Below, one piece after another: positions 33,085 to 44,390 of a stretch of DNA of 64,000 nt. Source of the DNA: Lunularia cruciata. Taxonomy: Eukaryota; Streptophyta; Marchantiopsida; Lunulariales; Lunulariaceae. Made by a program: the position numbers and the translations under genes. The stretch is taken from contig OX419758.1 of assembly GCA_948567375.1 (NCBI GenBank), positions 34,921,473-34,985,472 of the forward strand, written 5' to 3'. The notes beneath the pieces were generated by a model, which was not told the origin of the DNA, made no database searches, and worked only from the letters and a program-made list of their open reading frames with translations. Each line of letters begins with the position of its first letter. Positions within the stretch are counted from its first letter, which is position 1.

Positions 33085-33373
33085 CTGCATGTTCATACAA
33101 TTGGCAAAGGAATTACATATTCCTATGAAGCTAGTAATTGGAAGCAAATTAATGATTGTAGATGGTAGAAAGGGTTCTACACTCCATACCTGACATCTTG
33201 TTACATTGAGTATTAGAAAGGAGTATTTGGAGTGTTTGAGGTTTCTAGTGACACCTCTACACTATGATATCATTTTGGGTTTGCCTTGCCTTCAATGTCA
33301 TAAGGTTCAATTTCATTGGAACCAATGACAAATTCAAGGACAACACCAAGGTAGGAGTTTCAGATTAGGTTGT
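33085..33373 (+). pseudogene. Element C protease C-terminal part
   Basis: Begins within the block after the active-site Asp (AKEL in element A) and keeps VTPLHYDIILGLPCLQ-type sequence near 33245-33300. The catalytic Asp lies in the deleted part. Stops are present. Confidence 0.8.
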
Positions 33374-33778
33374 TTGGCACTTCTCAGTAATACACCTAAG
33401 AATAGTCAGTCCCAAGATGGGAAGTTTGTTAGGAAAGCAACCATAGAGCAAGCTTTGAAGGGTGATGAGTCCATACATGGGAATTTTGTTAGTGAAGCGA
33501 CCATAGAGCAAACTTTGAAGGGTGATGAGTCCCTACATGGGAAGTTTGTTAGTGAAGTAGCCATAGAGCAAGTTGTGGAGGAAGATAAGTCTTTTTTTGT
33601 AGTGTGTATCAAGCCGATTGCACAAGGAGAATCTAAGGAGAGGCAGGAGCCTCATCAAGCAATGGTTGATCAAATAGTTCAAGAGTTTGTGGATGTGTTT
33701 TTGGATGATCTATCGAAGGGATTACTCCCTGATCATGGTATGCACTTCAAGATTGCTAAGGAGTACTCTAGTGAGTAG
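33374..33778 (+). pseudogene. Element C protease-RT linker and RT N-terminus
   Basis: Open for 134 codons. Residues 16-75 hold three 20-residue repeats: FVRKATIEQALKGDES, FVSEATIEQTLKGDES, FVSEVAIEQVVEEDKS. Then the RT lead-in follows (MVDQIVQEFVDVFLDDLSKGL). The start codon is not a real one; the stretch belongs to a gag-pol frame. The open length despite surrounding decay suggests few changes here. Confidence 0.75.
33419..33598 (+). repeat. Three 60-bp tandem repeats in pol linker (element C)
   Basis: Units start at 33419, 33479 and 33539, each beginning GGGAA[GT]TTTGTTAG and containing CATAGAGCAA. Exact 60-bp spacing keeps the frame (20 codons each). The array is shared with element A (7776-7930). 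Confidence 0.9.
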
Positions 33779-34480
33779 ACCAATCTATTGGCTCTCACCA
33801 AAGGAGTTGGAGGAGTTATGAATAACACTTATGGAGTTGTTGGAGAAGGATTTCATAGGACATAGTACATCTCCTTGGGGAGCGCCAGTTCTATTCATTC
33901 CAAAGAAGGATGGAGGAATTCATTTTTGTATTGACTACCATGGGCTCAATAAAAAATGGTGAAAAATGCATATCTCTTGCCTTGAATTGATGACTTGCTT
34001 GATCAATTAAATGGAGCCCAATACTTCTCCAAGTTAGATCTTTGCAGCGGCTATTGGCAAATCTTCATTGATAGTCTTTTGCACATGTGCAAAAGACTAC
34101 CTTTTGCACAAGGTATGGGCATTTTGAGTGGAGAGTTCTACCTTTTGGGCTCACTAATGCTCCAACAATCTTCATAGATCAGATGCATCAGGTGTTAGAT
34201 GGAATATTGGATTGATACGTGATGGTTTTCTTGGATGGTATCTTAATCTATAGCAAGATAGAGGCAAAACAAGTGAATCATGTGCGAGAAGTCCTAAGAC
34301 AACTATGAAAATGGAAATTGGTGTACCTTTTAGTCATAAGATCTTATGGGAGTGGATCAAGATGAAAGAGGAGAAAATCAAGGCCATTATTGATAGGCCT
34401 ACTCCAAAGGATACTACAAATGTATGGGCATTTAATAGATTGGCCAATTTTTATTGATGGTTCATCCACTATTATGCCCA
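33779..34480 (+). pseudogene. Element C reverse transcriptase
   Basis: Contains LTKGVGGVM-like N-terminal sequence and then, from about 33965, an [19 protein letters not shown] block and GYWQIFIDS. The normal continuation REDVQKTAF is disrupted by a palindrome-forming replacement (34072-34099). The PFGLTNA block and a degraded catalytic box (VVFLDGILIYS-like near 34225, the second Asp apparently Gly) follow with stops. Inactive. Confidence 0.82.
34072..34099. repeat. Perfect 28-bp palindrome in RT of element C
   Basis: AGTCTTTTGCACA (34073-34085) is followed directly by its exact reverse complement, with one more pairing base on each side. In element A this position reads an ordinary coding sequence with only one arm (7256-7270), so the second arm is a local replacement. 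Confidence 0.9.
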
Positions 34481-34481
34481 T

Positions 34482-34980
34482 GTGGCCGCACCATTGATTG
34501 ATCTCTTGGGGAAGAACTTGAGCATTCAATGGACCACCAAGCACAAAGAAGCATTTCAAAAGCTGAAACATATGGTGTCTTCAAGACCCATTCTTCAACC
34601 ATATGATCCTCAACTACCTTGTGTGGTTGATTTTGATGCTTCTAACTTTGTGATTGGAGCCATGTTGCAACATGAATTCCCAAATGGATTACATCCCATT
34701 GCCTTTGTGTCTTGTTTACTAAATATAGTTGAAAGGAATTACTTTGCTAGAGATCAAGAACAACTAGCAATGGTATATGCCATCATGGTATGGAGGCATT
34801 ATCTCTTGGGGAAAAAGTGATCTTGCAAACTGATCACAAACCATTGTTACAAATAATACACTTGGAACACATGAAGAGTTGACATCATTGATGGGAGGAG
34901 AAACTCTAATTGTTTGACATCAAACTTGAGTACAAACCAGGTTGGTTCCATGTCATCCCTGATGGCCTATCACAATGGTC
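34482..34980 (+). pseudogene. Element C RT connection and RNase H
   Basis: Open at 34482-34820: APLIDLLGKN, FQKLKHMVSSRPILQPYD, then CVVDFDASNFVIGAMLQHEF (first catalytic Asp region), LAMVYAIMVWRHYLLGKK. After a frame change, QTDHKPLLQ and EYKPG-like blocks run to about 34980. It is better preserved than in A. Confidence 0.85.
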
Positions 34981-35189
34981 TGATATGAAGTCTCTCCCTC
35001 TCATCACAACAGCCATTACATTGGTGTCAATCAACTCCAAGGTCCAAAACAAATTTAGTTCAATTCTTCAATAAGATCCTTTCTTCTAAATGATATATGG
35101 TCGTCTTGCAACATCCATCAAGTAGTACAACACCTTCTCCTTCAAGGAAGGCCTTCTATTCCATGAGAACCAGATATATGTTCTAGCCA

Positions 35190-36355
35190 AGGGTGATCTC
35201 TGACTTAGGCACCTCAAAGAAGCCCATGACTTACCAATGGCTGGTCACATGGGTATGGACAAGACCTTGGGTAGTCTCCAAAGCCAATGGTGGTAGCCCA
35301 ACATGACACAAGATGTTCAAGACTTTGTTCGGTTGTGTGAGAGCTACCAACGCAACAAGGCCAGCAACCAGAAACCAAGTGGACTCCTTCAACCACTTCC
35401 CATTCCAACTACTTGATGGGAACATGTGAGCTTAGATATCATCACGTCCTTGCCCAAGATAAAGCAAGGTCACACAATAATTGTGGTGTTTATGGATAAG
35501 CTTAGTAAGAAAATCCATTTGGTGCCAACCTTTGATACCATAGATGCTCCAAAATTGACACAGATCTACTTCAACACTATCTTCAAGCATCAGGGGATGC
35601 CTTGTGTACTTATCTCTGACCATGATCCTTGATTCACTAGGAAATTTTGGCAAGCACTCTTCCAGATACTCGGCACCAAGCTTGCTTTGTCCATGATCTG
35701 TTATCTTCAAACTAATGGACAAATTGAACATGCAAATTGCACCTTAGAGGATATGCTTTGTGCCTTTGTCAACATCCACCATACCAATCGGGATGAATGT
35801 CTTGTACCTACGGAGTTTGCATACAAACAAGCAAGCACCAAATTCTCTCCTTTCTTCCTCAAATTAAGCCAAGATTCACTTGTTCCAAATTCTGTTCTTG
35901 CTCCTCCTCTTTCTCATGTCTCACATACTTCCACCTTCTTGACCACCATATCCCAATCCCCCCAACAAGCCAAATCTCATCTCCTTGTTGCTCAAAATTT
36001 GCAGAAGAAATATGCGGACCACCATCGTCATGATCTCACATTTCAAGTTGGTGATAAAGTCATGCTCTCCTCTAGTAACCTACCCCTCCCACTTGATACC
36101 CAAGTTCATAAACTCACCCCTAATAGGATAGGACCCTTTGATGTCACCCAAATTATCTCTGCTATTGCTTATAGACTTGCCTTGCCTTGTCATATGCATA
36201 TACACTCTGTCTTTCACATTTCCAAGTTGAAACCCTTTGTTCCTAACCCATCTTCTTTTTCTTGTTGTGTCCAAATTCCTCCTTCTCATATCCCTATCAA
36301 TGATCATAAGGAGTACAAAGTTGATTGTATCCTTGCACGTCGCCACATGCAATGA
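35190..36355 (+). pseudogene. Element C integrase
   Basis: The zinc-binding region (about 35205-35350) has HLKEAHDLPMAGHMG, but the second Cys of CX2C is Tyr. The core has SLDIITSLP (Asp), LISDHDP (Asp) and NGQIEHANCTLEDML (Glu), so all three catalytic residues remain. A stop at 35630-35632 and a frame change interrupt the core. The C-terminal part from 35687 is open for 222 codons, with FQVGDKVMLSS and a GPF motif (NRIGPFDV). It ends at a TGA (36353-36355) just inside the chromodomain. Confidence 0.88.
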
Positions 36356-36512
36356 GGCCGTTGGCAACATATAGAATACAAGGTCCTTTGGAAAGGGTAT
36401 CCTCTTCATGATGCTACATGGGAACCTCTTTCTCATCTCCAAAATGCACAAATGGCCATCCAGGAGTTTGAAGCTTCAATGGTGACCAACAAAGAAAGTC
36501 ACCAACTAGCGA
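36300..36512 (+). pseudogene. Element C chromodomain
   Basis: YKVDCILARRHMQ, then one TGA, then GRWQHIEYKVLWKGYPLHDATWEP: a complete classical chromodomain core broken by a single stop. The stretch continues in frame to the polypurine tract. Chromodomains of plant chromoviruses guide insertion to heterochromatin. Confidence 0.88.
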
Positions 36513-36522
36513 TGGGGGCATA

Positions 36523-36931
36523 TGTAACAATATGGAGTTTAGTAACAAAGTTAGGTAGGGCTAATGAAATAGAAAATAGGACAAATTAGCATAGAATATT
36601 CTAGAAGTATCTAGGAAGCTTCTTGGGAAGCTTCCCGGCTTAGCTTGCACCCCAAGTAAGTAGCTTCTAAAAGCTTCCAACTAGCTTAGCTTGCAAGCCA
36701 AGTAGGCGGCTTCTATAGGGAAGCTTCTTGAGAAGCTTCTCGATTAACTTGGCTTACACTCTAAGAAAGTGGCTCAAGGAAGCTTCTTGAAAAGCTTCTC
36801 AAGAGACTTGTATGCTCTCTATAAATACTAAAGCCAAAGCTCATGCTATGCATTTGGAGTTTACCCACATTCAAGTATCCCAATGTGATCTTCCATTCTC
36901 TTATTTCTCTCCTTGGTCTTGGTCTTTTACA
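36523..36931 (+). repeat. Element C 3' LTR
   Basis: 409 bp, TGTAACAATATGGAG to CTTTTACA, directly after the polypurine tract (GATGGGGGCATA, 36511-36522). It has several GAAGCTTC units, mostly in gapped pairs (for example near 36618-36636 and 36720-36742), and a TATAAATACTA box at 36822-36832. CCTAT follows at once. Confidence 0.93.
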
Positions 36932-37119
36932 CCTATGTATTTATTTTTTGTGCCATTCTGGCCAAAGCTTGAGAAAATTTGGCATGTATATGGGTTTTCA
37001 TTTATTTAGTCATTTTCTTTGAACTTGTTAGTACTAGAATGCTAGTTTTGACTTTATTATGCATTTATTTGTTGCTTGTATGTTGCAACTTGTTTCTTAA
37101 TTTGATTTGTGAGCTAGAT

Positions 37120-37801
37120 TGTCTCTCAAACTAGATGAACTTCTAATGGTTATTAAGATAGCATACCATTGACTAAAAAAAGCAAAGAACTAATGTCTAC
37201 TACACTCTTCCAAGGCTAAAACTCTAAGTTACCTTTAAAACTCCACCCTTTGTTTACTAGAGAACTCAATGAGAGAGATAGTTGCAACTAAAAGGATATT
37301 GAGTACCTCCTCATCTCCAGTTTATAAACTTGTGAAATAATTATATGCAAAAGTTACTCATTATTAGAGTAACTTAATGTACTAAGCATAAAATCATCTA
37401 GAATCAAGTCTAAGGGAATATTAAACTCAAAAATAATAATCCTTTAAGCATGTGGTCTTATCTTAGACCCAAAAACTAAGTAAAGGATTCCTTCACAAGT
37501 TATCCTTTGATTATAGAAAAATCCACACCAAAAATGCTTGTGAACCCAAGAGTTCTCAACTCTATTTTCAAAGCAAAAATTCTAGTATAATACAAAGACA
37601 ATATACTAGAATTAAAAAAATTGATGTCACTCTTTCAACTACCTCTAAAATATGGTTACTTTTATCTTGGTTGTGATTAACCTAGCTAGTTATGACTAAT
37701 ATCAAAGTTTGGTTAAATTTGATATAAACAAAATCTTCAAACTACTTGCAATACCAAACTAAATATCTCAATAGAGCAAACATGTACAAATGGGTGTTAC
37801 A
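37120..37801 (-). repeat. LTR family Y, copy 6 (minus)
   Basis: 682 bp, from TGTCTCTCAAACTAGATG to AATGGGTGTTACA. Collinear with copies 1 and 3. No matching 5-bp flanks are found. Solo LTR is the simplest reading. Confidence 0.72.
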
Positions 37802-38929
37802 AGGTCTTGTTATGCTTTACATATCATTGGTTGTTCTCAACTCTTTAAAAATTTCTTCATTTTTTAGCAAAACTTTTTCAACACCTTTGGGATCATTTTC
37901 TAGTATTTTAGCTTGATATTATGCTCCACAAGAAGTTCTCAAGATTCACCAAATGCAATTTTTTCTGCTATGAAATATTTGTCTATTTCCTTGAGAAATT
38001 CTTGAAAGATAAACTTTCATACTTTCTATGGTAGCTTTTATGCCATATTGTAACCCTCTATCCAAAAAGAAGATGAGATTATTAGCTTTCACTGCCACCA
38101 AGTATTTGTTCTTGGCATTGATATTTTATTCTTTTGCCATGGGAATGCAATTCTTGGTGTAAATATCTGTGGCCTTGGCTATAAAATGGATTCAACAAGA
38201 TGGTACATAAACTTATCTATGTCCTATATACATTTAAAACTACCATAAATCATCTAAGTGAACACAAGGCTACACCACAATTGTGAGTTAGCTTCAATTT
38301 AACCATTTAAATTTATTTTTTATCATACAATTTTCTTGTGAATTTTAAAATTTTGAATTTATAGTGAGAGCTACTAAATGCACTAAATTAGAACTCTCAA
38401 AAAAATCTTGAAACTTACATTTAGTACAAGCATGACAAAGTTTTTGACAATTTTGTTGGAACTAACTAAAAATAAAAACAATATGTGCAACTCAATCAAG
38501 AAGACACAAAATATAAGGTGTTAATTTCTAAATCAGAAGCTATGTCCACTTTAGAACACACACAAGAATTTTATTTTTAAAAGAATTACTTGTACTATTT
38601 ACAATGAAATTTATATGATTTATGGAAAAAACCAAGAAAATTGCTTAATTTGGCACAATAACTAAACTAGCACTAAGTTAAGCATGCACCAAGCTATGGG
38701 TTTAGAGCATATGCTTCTTTGCTAAGGAGTACAGATAAAACTTAGCAATTCCCACCCCGTTAAAACTACTCCATGGAAGATCTAAGATGCCAATAGATAA
38801 AGCCCATCATGTGAACTTATATTGACATGATACTTATTTAAAGACAATCTTCTTCTTGTCTTATATTAAGTTAATTTGTGTGAAACATCCTTTTTATACA
38901 TTATTTCTTGTATCCATAAAATCTATTTA
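37802..38929. other. No recognisable feature
   Basis: AT-rich sequence. It may include the 3' end of the copia relic that follows, but no motif is seen. Confidence 0.35.
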
Positions 38930-39420
38930 TATCAAATACTTCCAAAGTTAAGTAGATTCAAGCAAAACATTAGCTTCTCATAAAACCTAAGCTTTATCAA
39001 TATATCTATAATATTTTTTTATGTATCTATATTTGCAAATAAATTTTTCCACTATTGATGACATCTATTACGTAGTCATGTCTCACATCTTTTTATTTTA
39101 TCCTAGAGTGAAAATCTTGATCTTTGGAGAAAATCGTATTTAGATAGATTGGACTTCAACTATCACATGTAATAGAATCTGATCTAGCTATAGAGAAATC
39201 TCGCTCACAAATAGCTTTTGCCAAATAGCTTCATTAGTTGCTCTTGCTACACCTATATACTCAACTTCTCAATCATATAAAGTGCTATGGTAGACTATAA
39301 AGTTGATCCACCAACTAGTGTGAAGACATATCATATATATGATCTTCTTTAATCCAAATCTCTAGAAAATTTAATATCAATGAAGCTTGTGAAAATTAGC
39401 ACTCTTATATTTTCACTTAA
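38930..39420 (-). pseudogene. Ty1/copia RNase H relic
   Basis: Minus-strand frames read FSRDLD, YVFTLVGGST, then VEYIGVARATNEAIWQKL (the EAEYxA...EAIWLRxL block of plant copia RNase H) and DVINSGKIYLQI near 39040. It is the only copia domain recognised in the window. Stops and shifts are frequent. No LTRs are assigned. Confidence 0.72.
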
Positions 39421-40304
39421 ATCAAACACTAGCTTTTATGATACTCTTTATATGAGTGTAAGGGAAAGATTTCTCATGTTAATATTGGTGAAGTCTTTCT
39501 TGATGAGCCATTTTGGAGGACCTTTGGTATAATTGATTGATTGAATGAGTGATTTGGCAAGTGTAACAACATGGAGTTGTTCAAATTTGTAATATTGTGG
39601 TAAGAACAGGTTGTTCCTACATGGATACAAGTTGGATATGACCAAAAAAAAGGTAAAAGTGCCACAATCATGACAATTGTATTAAACCTCTTGGGTGAAT
39701 TCTTTCCCAAAGGAAAGTAGTCTCACCCTTATGGGCATACTACAGAAATAAAAACGACCACAAATCACTTTCACTATAAATATAGTCCAAAGGACCCATG
39801 AAGGTGATGGATCATTCATAATGAAGGTCACTTTGCATTGGAGTTTATGCTAACTATCCTCATGAAAATCCCACTATCTACCTTCCATACCACCTTTACA
39901 AACTTTGGGTCATACAAGATCAAACTTTCTTAGGGTGTCTAACAAGTAGTAGGATTGAATGTGAAAACTAAATTGGAGTAAGATCTTCCAAGTGTCCTAC
40001 CTCTCTGACATCTACAAGTTCAACATAGTGGTCCATCCTTCCCAGAAGACATGAGGTTACTTTACTAGAGGTTAGAATAATTCATGCTTCTTAGTCTCAC
40101 AATGCGTGGTACTTAAAAATACCTAGGCATGTAAAAGTCTATTTTAATATTGTTCTTGACATATGTAGAACACCTAGAAGTCCACCTTCTAGTTCCACAA
40201 AAATGATTTTTTAACTCTAATGCTTATGCATATATGCCAAGATTCCTCATGATAAATTGACTACTACACACACACCCACACATAAATGATTCTTTGACAG
40301 TCTT
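39421..40304. other. No recognisable feature
   Basis: Two overlapping minus-strand open stretches (39710-39448) have no recognised domain. Otherwise featureless. Confidence 0.35.
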
Positions 40305-40493
40305 GATGATATAAACCTTATTTGCTACAATGAAAAGATGCATCAAATGAATGTAGTAAATATTGGGTCTAAACACTATATATATTTCCTACTTAGCTGA
40401 TGATATAAACCTTATTTGCTACAATTAAAAGATGCACCAAATGAATGTAGTAAACATTGGGTCTAAGCCCTATATATATTTCCTACTTAGCTG
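40305..40493. repeat. Tandem duplication, 94-bp period
   Basis: GATGATATAAACCTTATTTG at 40305 recurs at 40399. Both units run to CCTACTTAGCTG and differ at only a few positions, so this is a fairly recent duplication. A short CCAAAGAGAT duplication follows at 40494-40513. Confidence 0.88.
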
Positions 40494-40849
40494 CCAAAGA
40501 GATCCAAAGAGATCCAATTGCTACAAAGGGCTTGAAATCTAGTAAGTGTATCTAATTCTCACTAATGAGATTCTTATCCAATCCTAATCTAATGTCCAAA
40601 GTGCATCTCAAACATGGAACCACCTCAATGTATTCTCATATCTTCATTTTTTGTAAAGGTGTCCACTCAAATTTCATATTTACACTAAGATCTATGAACT
40701 ACTTACAAGTACAAAGTGTCTTTGCTATGATTACAAGATGTAAAACAACTACAAGATGAATCCAAGTCATTCTTTGCAAAGTTTGCCATGGCTTGTTTTA
40801 CATGACATTGTAGGGAAGCATCACTCACTTGCAAGATGATCTAGTGGCG

Positions 40850-43800
40850 CCTACAACAAAATACCCATGCCTTTGCAGATTTGAATGAGCTCAATGAACT
40901 CCTTCTTATAACTAACAACCTTGTCAGCAAAGTCCGTTTGTGCCTACTTGAACTTGGAGTTTGTATGACCTTGCAATTTTGAGGATAAGATCTTCTATTG
41001 GTTCTTTGTATAGACCTTCTTCTCAAGAAACTCAATTTGTGTCTTGAAATCCTTGATCTTCATTCTTTGCATTGTCCTATTGGCAATTCATTCCAAATGA
41101 CCCAATAGTTCCATCATGGTGTGTTCTATGGTTCTGATCAAGCTAATGTGCTCATTCTCCAAGTTGTCTTGTTCACATTGGAGTTCTACCTTTAGGTCCC
41201 CTTGTGCCTTCATCTTGATTTCCACTTCTTTGTCTTATGAACATTCAGGCTTGTCATGAGTTCTTGAAAATGAAGGTCTATAATCTCCTTCAAGTTCTTA
41301 TATCGGGCCTCCTTCATTACTACCTTAGAGTTGGCAGTCTCCAGTTCTACTCTAATGATTGTCACCTCTTTGTCTCTTACCCTAATTTGTTCTTTATGTT
41401 GGGCATGTTACTTTGCCACTTTGTTTTATACTACACAACCTTCATTTGTAGGCATTGCTAGATGACTTCATGCTCCTCTCTTAATGTTGTTTCCTCCTTT
41501 TGGAACTTCTCTAACATTTATCCTTTTCTTGTGAGCATTTGATCTCCTTCATTAGTTGTTCCTTGACTTTGTTCAGTTTGGTGCAAAGCACGGTTTTGTC
41601 CTTTGTAGTTGCACTTGACTTGTTATGGAGTACTTCACAAGTGTCATTGGCCATCAATCATGGAATCCAACTATTTGTAGAAAGGCAAGATATTCTACAA
41701 AACCTCCATCTTCAAGGCTAGCAAGTGAAAAAATATACCAAAATCAACCAAGCAAGTATATTGTTGTTGTACTTCAAAAAAAGTCCCTTATTATATTCAC
41801 TGTCCTTGTCTAGTCCTCTTGTATAGGACAGTGAGCTAGTAGTGCATTGTTAAAGTCACTAGACATTTTAATATGTGTTGATATCATTTTGCTGGTTTTT
41901 TGTCTCCTTCTTGCAAATGCACTCTTATGGAGTCTTCCTCTTTTAGTTTTGGGGCCTCTACATCAAGCAATTGCTATGGACTTTCCTCAACCGTTGCTAG
42001 ACTTTGTCTAGAAAATCTTGCTTGCTGTTTTGTGCACCCAAAATGATATCAGCAAGGTTCCACTTGGACTCTTAGTGTGAGAAGGTTCATTGGAGAAAGC
42101 AAAGAATGTGTTGGTACTTTCTTCAAACTAGCAATTGGAGTATCTTTGTCATTTTCCATTATTGCCTTTCCCTTGTCCTTAGGTAATTCACCAAGTGTTA
42201 GTGGTGATGACTACACTTCATAGTTCCCTAATTGCTTTGTTATTTGCATTTGATGATGAAATGCAAGTCAATGTGTCATCATTTCTTGACTTGTTCTTGT
42301 TTTGGGAGGTATCCTTTCCCTTGTTGGTCATCATTTGGGAATCAAAATATCCTTTGTCATCCATTCAGACATCATTTCCACTTGGTTCTATACTCTATCA
42401 ACCACTTCCACTCCCTCTTGACAATAAGTCAATAACTTGGGTTTGTTTCTACTTCTTCGAAACCTGAGTTTTGGGTCTTGCAGTTGGCACCTTCTTACAA
42501 ACAGTAATTGCATTGGATGATCTATTGACATGCACAAACTTCTTGGTACAAGCATATTCCTTGTCTATCTCATAGTATTTGGGGATTTCTTTAGGGAGGT
42601 TAAGATGCACACTAAAGTATGTTGGATGGTGGAAGTGGTTGGGAAATTTCTCCTTCTCTTCTTTAGTCAATAAGTTCAATCCGAGGTAGAAATGTACAAT
42701 GAAGGAAGCTACACATTGTTGCTCCGTTGGCCATGTCCTTTAAGAGCTTGTTGACTTGTTTGTGGAACATCCGCTCCCAACTCATAGGTTTTACTTTGTC
42801 CAGAAGTTGGAAAAAATGGCTTGGTTAAGGGTCACATACAAGGTTTGTTTTGATTGGAACAATTTTATCAATAACTTCATTATGACTCATCAAATGGGAT
42901 CTTTCAAAGATTCTATCTTGTATCATTTTTGGATTTAATGTTCTGAGGATAGGAGAACCTCCAAGAGAAACACAAGGCTTCATTCCTCAATACTCCAATG
43001 CCCCAAAGGAGCACCTTGTCTTTATTATATAGCAAAGATCATCTACTAAAAGAGAGCTCCACCCTTGGATCAGATACATAGATTAGTGATATGTCAACAA
43101 GATCCAACCTTAGATTAGTTTCATGGATTGGTGACAAGTTGTTCCTTGTCTTGTCTGGTTGGTCAAACAAGTTTGACCAAATGAAATCTTTGGAGAATCT
43201 TCATGTAGGAATCTCAAAACAGTATGGGTGAGGTACCAATGAAAAGCAATCAACAAGACAAAAAATGGGGTGAGAAGGCAACACCCATTTGTCCCCAAAG
43301 AGAGGAGAATTTTTCATTTTTTGAGGTCTAATTCATCTGTTTAGGGTTCCAACATTGACTCTAAAGTTTTTAGGGTGTTTTTGACCTCTGCCTTATTAGT
43401 AGAAGTACTCTTTTGGTGACACCTCTATCTGATCTACTTAGACCATCATGTATAACATGTCTCTAGATATCACCAAGCCAATTTCCACCTCTAGATAATA
43501 TGTCTAGCTAATGGTATTATAGTGTATTTTGCTCCAACAAATAAGTCATCTATCTTGGCTTTTAGGTTCTTCTTTGGTCTACCATGAGGAGTATCAATAT
43601 ATATTTGCCCAAATGGTTCACACTTCTCATCGAAGACTTTTTTCTAGTGATCTTTTATCCACATGACCAAAATGCCTATTAACATCTTGCCAATTGTAAA
43701 AGTGTTATTTCTTATTTCTTCTAGCAAGGATAAGTTTTTTAGACTCAAGTCCCCTAGCAAGAACTGTAAATTCTTGCTTCTTAAGTATTTTTTCCTACAA

Positions 43801-44390
43801 TGTAATCTCCACTTAGATAGTTCTGGTGGTTTGCAAATGATCTCAATTTGCTTTTGTTACTTGGTCTTTGTTCTGACTATCATTGCACAATCCACCATCA
43901 TTCACCCTTTGGGAGATAGTCTTGATCTTGTTACCCACACCTTGTCACACTCTCCCAATTCCACACTCAAGTTATCTTTGACGGATGTTGAAGAGCTTTC
44001 CAGTGCTACAAAGGTAGAAAATGAAAAAGTGGAAAGTTACTCTTCACAAGGTACGGTGACCATTTTATAGTTCTGGCCCACCGGTCATTCTTTTGCAATG
44101 GTGAAGGATTGTGGTCAAACATCACATACATGAACTCTCTATGAGAAATAGTTGCAAACAATTCTTGGGCGGTGCATCTAAAATCTTGATTTGTAGGGTT
44201 TTGAAATGGCAGCAAAAACAGTTGGAACCTCATTTTGATGGACTTTTGTTGTACTACAGCTTGTACAAAGAAGCTCCTTAAAACTGCCAACCACTTTGTG
44301 AGCCGGCTTGCATCATACACCTCATTGGGATGGGCATTTAGAACTATGGTTGTTATCATACTAGTCCCACGCCTTTTGGCCATGACTACA
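40850..44390 (-). pseudogene. Long decayed frame with coiled-coil C-terminus, unknown family
   Basis: A well-kept N-terminal stretch (44383-44006) begins MAKRRGTSMITTIVLNAHPN and continues with RLTKWLAVLRSFFVQAV. A middle part is open at 42679-42449 (LTKEEKEKFPNHFHHPTYFS). The C-terminal part (about 41235-40850) is Lys/Glu/Gln-rich with heptad-like Leu/Ile, for example KIKDFKTQIEFLEKKVY and YKKEFIELIQICKGMGILL, with about three stops. After removing the solo LTR at 42934-43521 the frame would span about 950 codons. No catalytic motif is recognised. It could be a gag-type protein of an unknown element or a dead host gene. Confidence 0.45.
42934..43521 (-). repeat. Solo LTR of the B/D superfamily
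   Basis: 588 bp, from TTTAATGTTCTGAGGAT (TG mutated to TT) to GGTATTATA. It shares the CCAAAGGAGCACCTTGTC, TTTATTATATAGC and inverted W-box (43161-43178) blocks with element D. Flanks TTGGA and GTGTA match at only three of five positions, so the target duplication is not secure. No internal domains are attached on either side. Confidence 0.85.

Larger units (their letters stand above)
32953..36931 (+). mobile_element. Element C: 5'-deleted A-family chromovirus
   Basis: Plus-strand element of the same family as A. Perfect target duplication CCTAT at 32948-32952 and 36932-36936. The 5' LTR survives only as its first about 132 bp, then jumps at 33084/33085 into the protease coding region. The deletion therefore removed the 5' LTR TATA region, primer site, gag and the protease active site after insertion. 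RT to chromodomain and the 3' LTR (36523-36931) follow. Confidence 0.93.

Noticed and set aside
33419-33598. Regular 60-bp repeats resembling a CRISPR-like array
   Set aside because: Repeats are directly adjacent without spacers, in frame within a retroelement pol, and in a plant genome.
42934-43521. This LTR as one end of a full element
   Set aside because: No second matching LTR or primer site within reach and unrelated decayed coding sequence on both sides; solo LTR is simpler.
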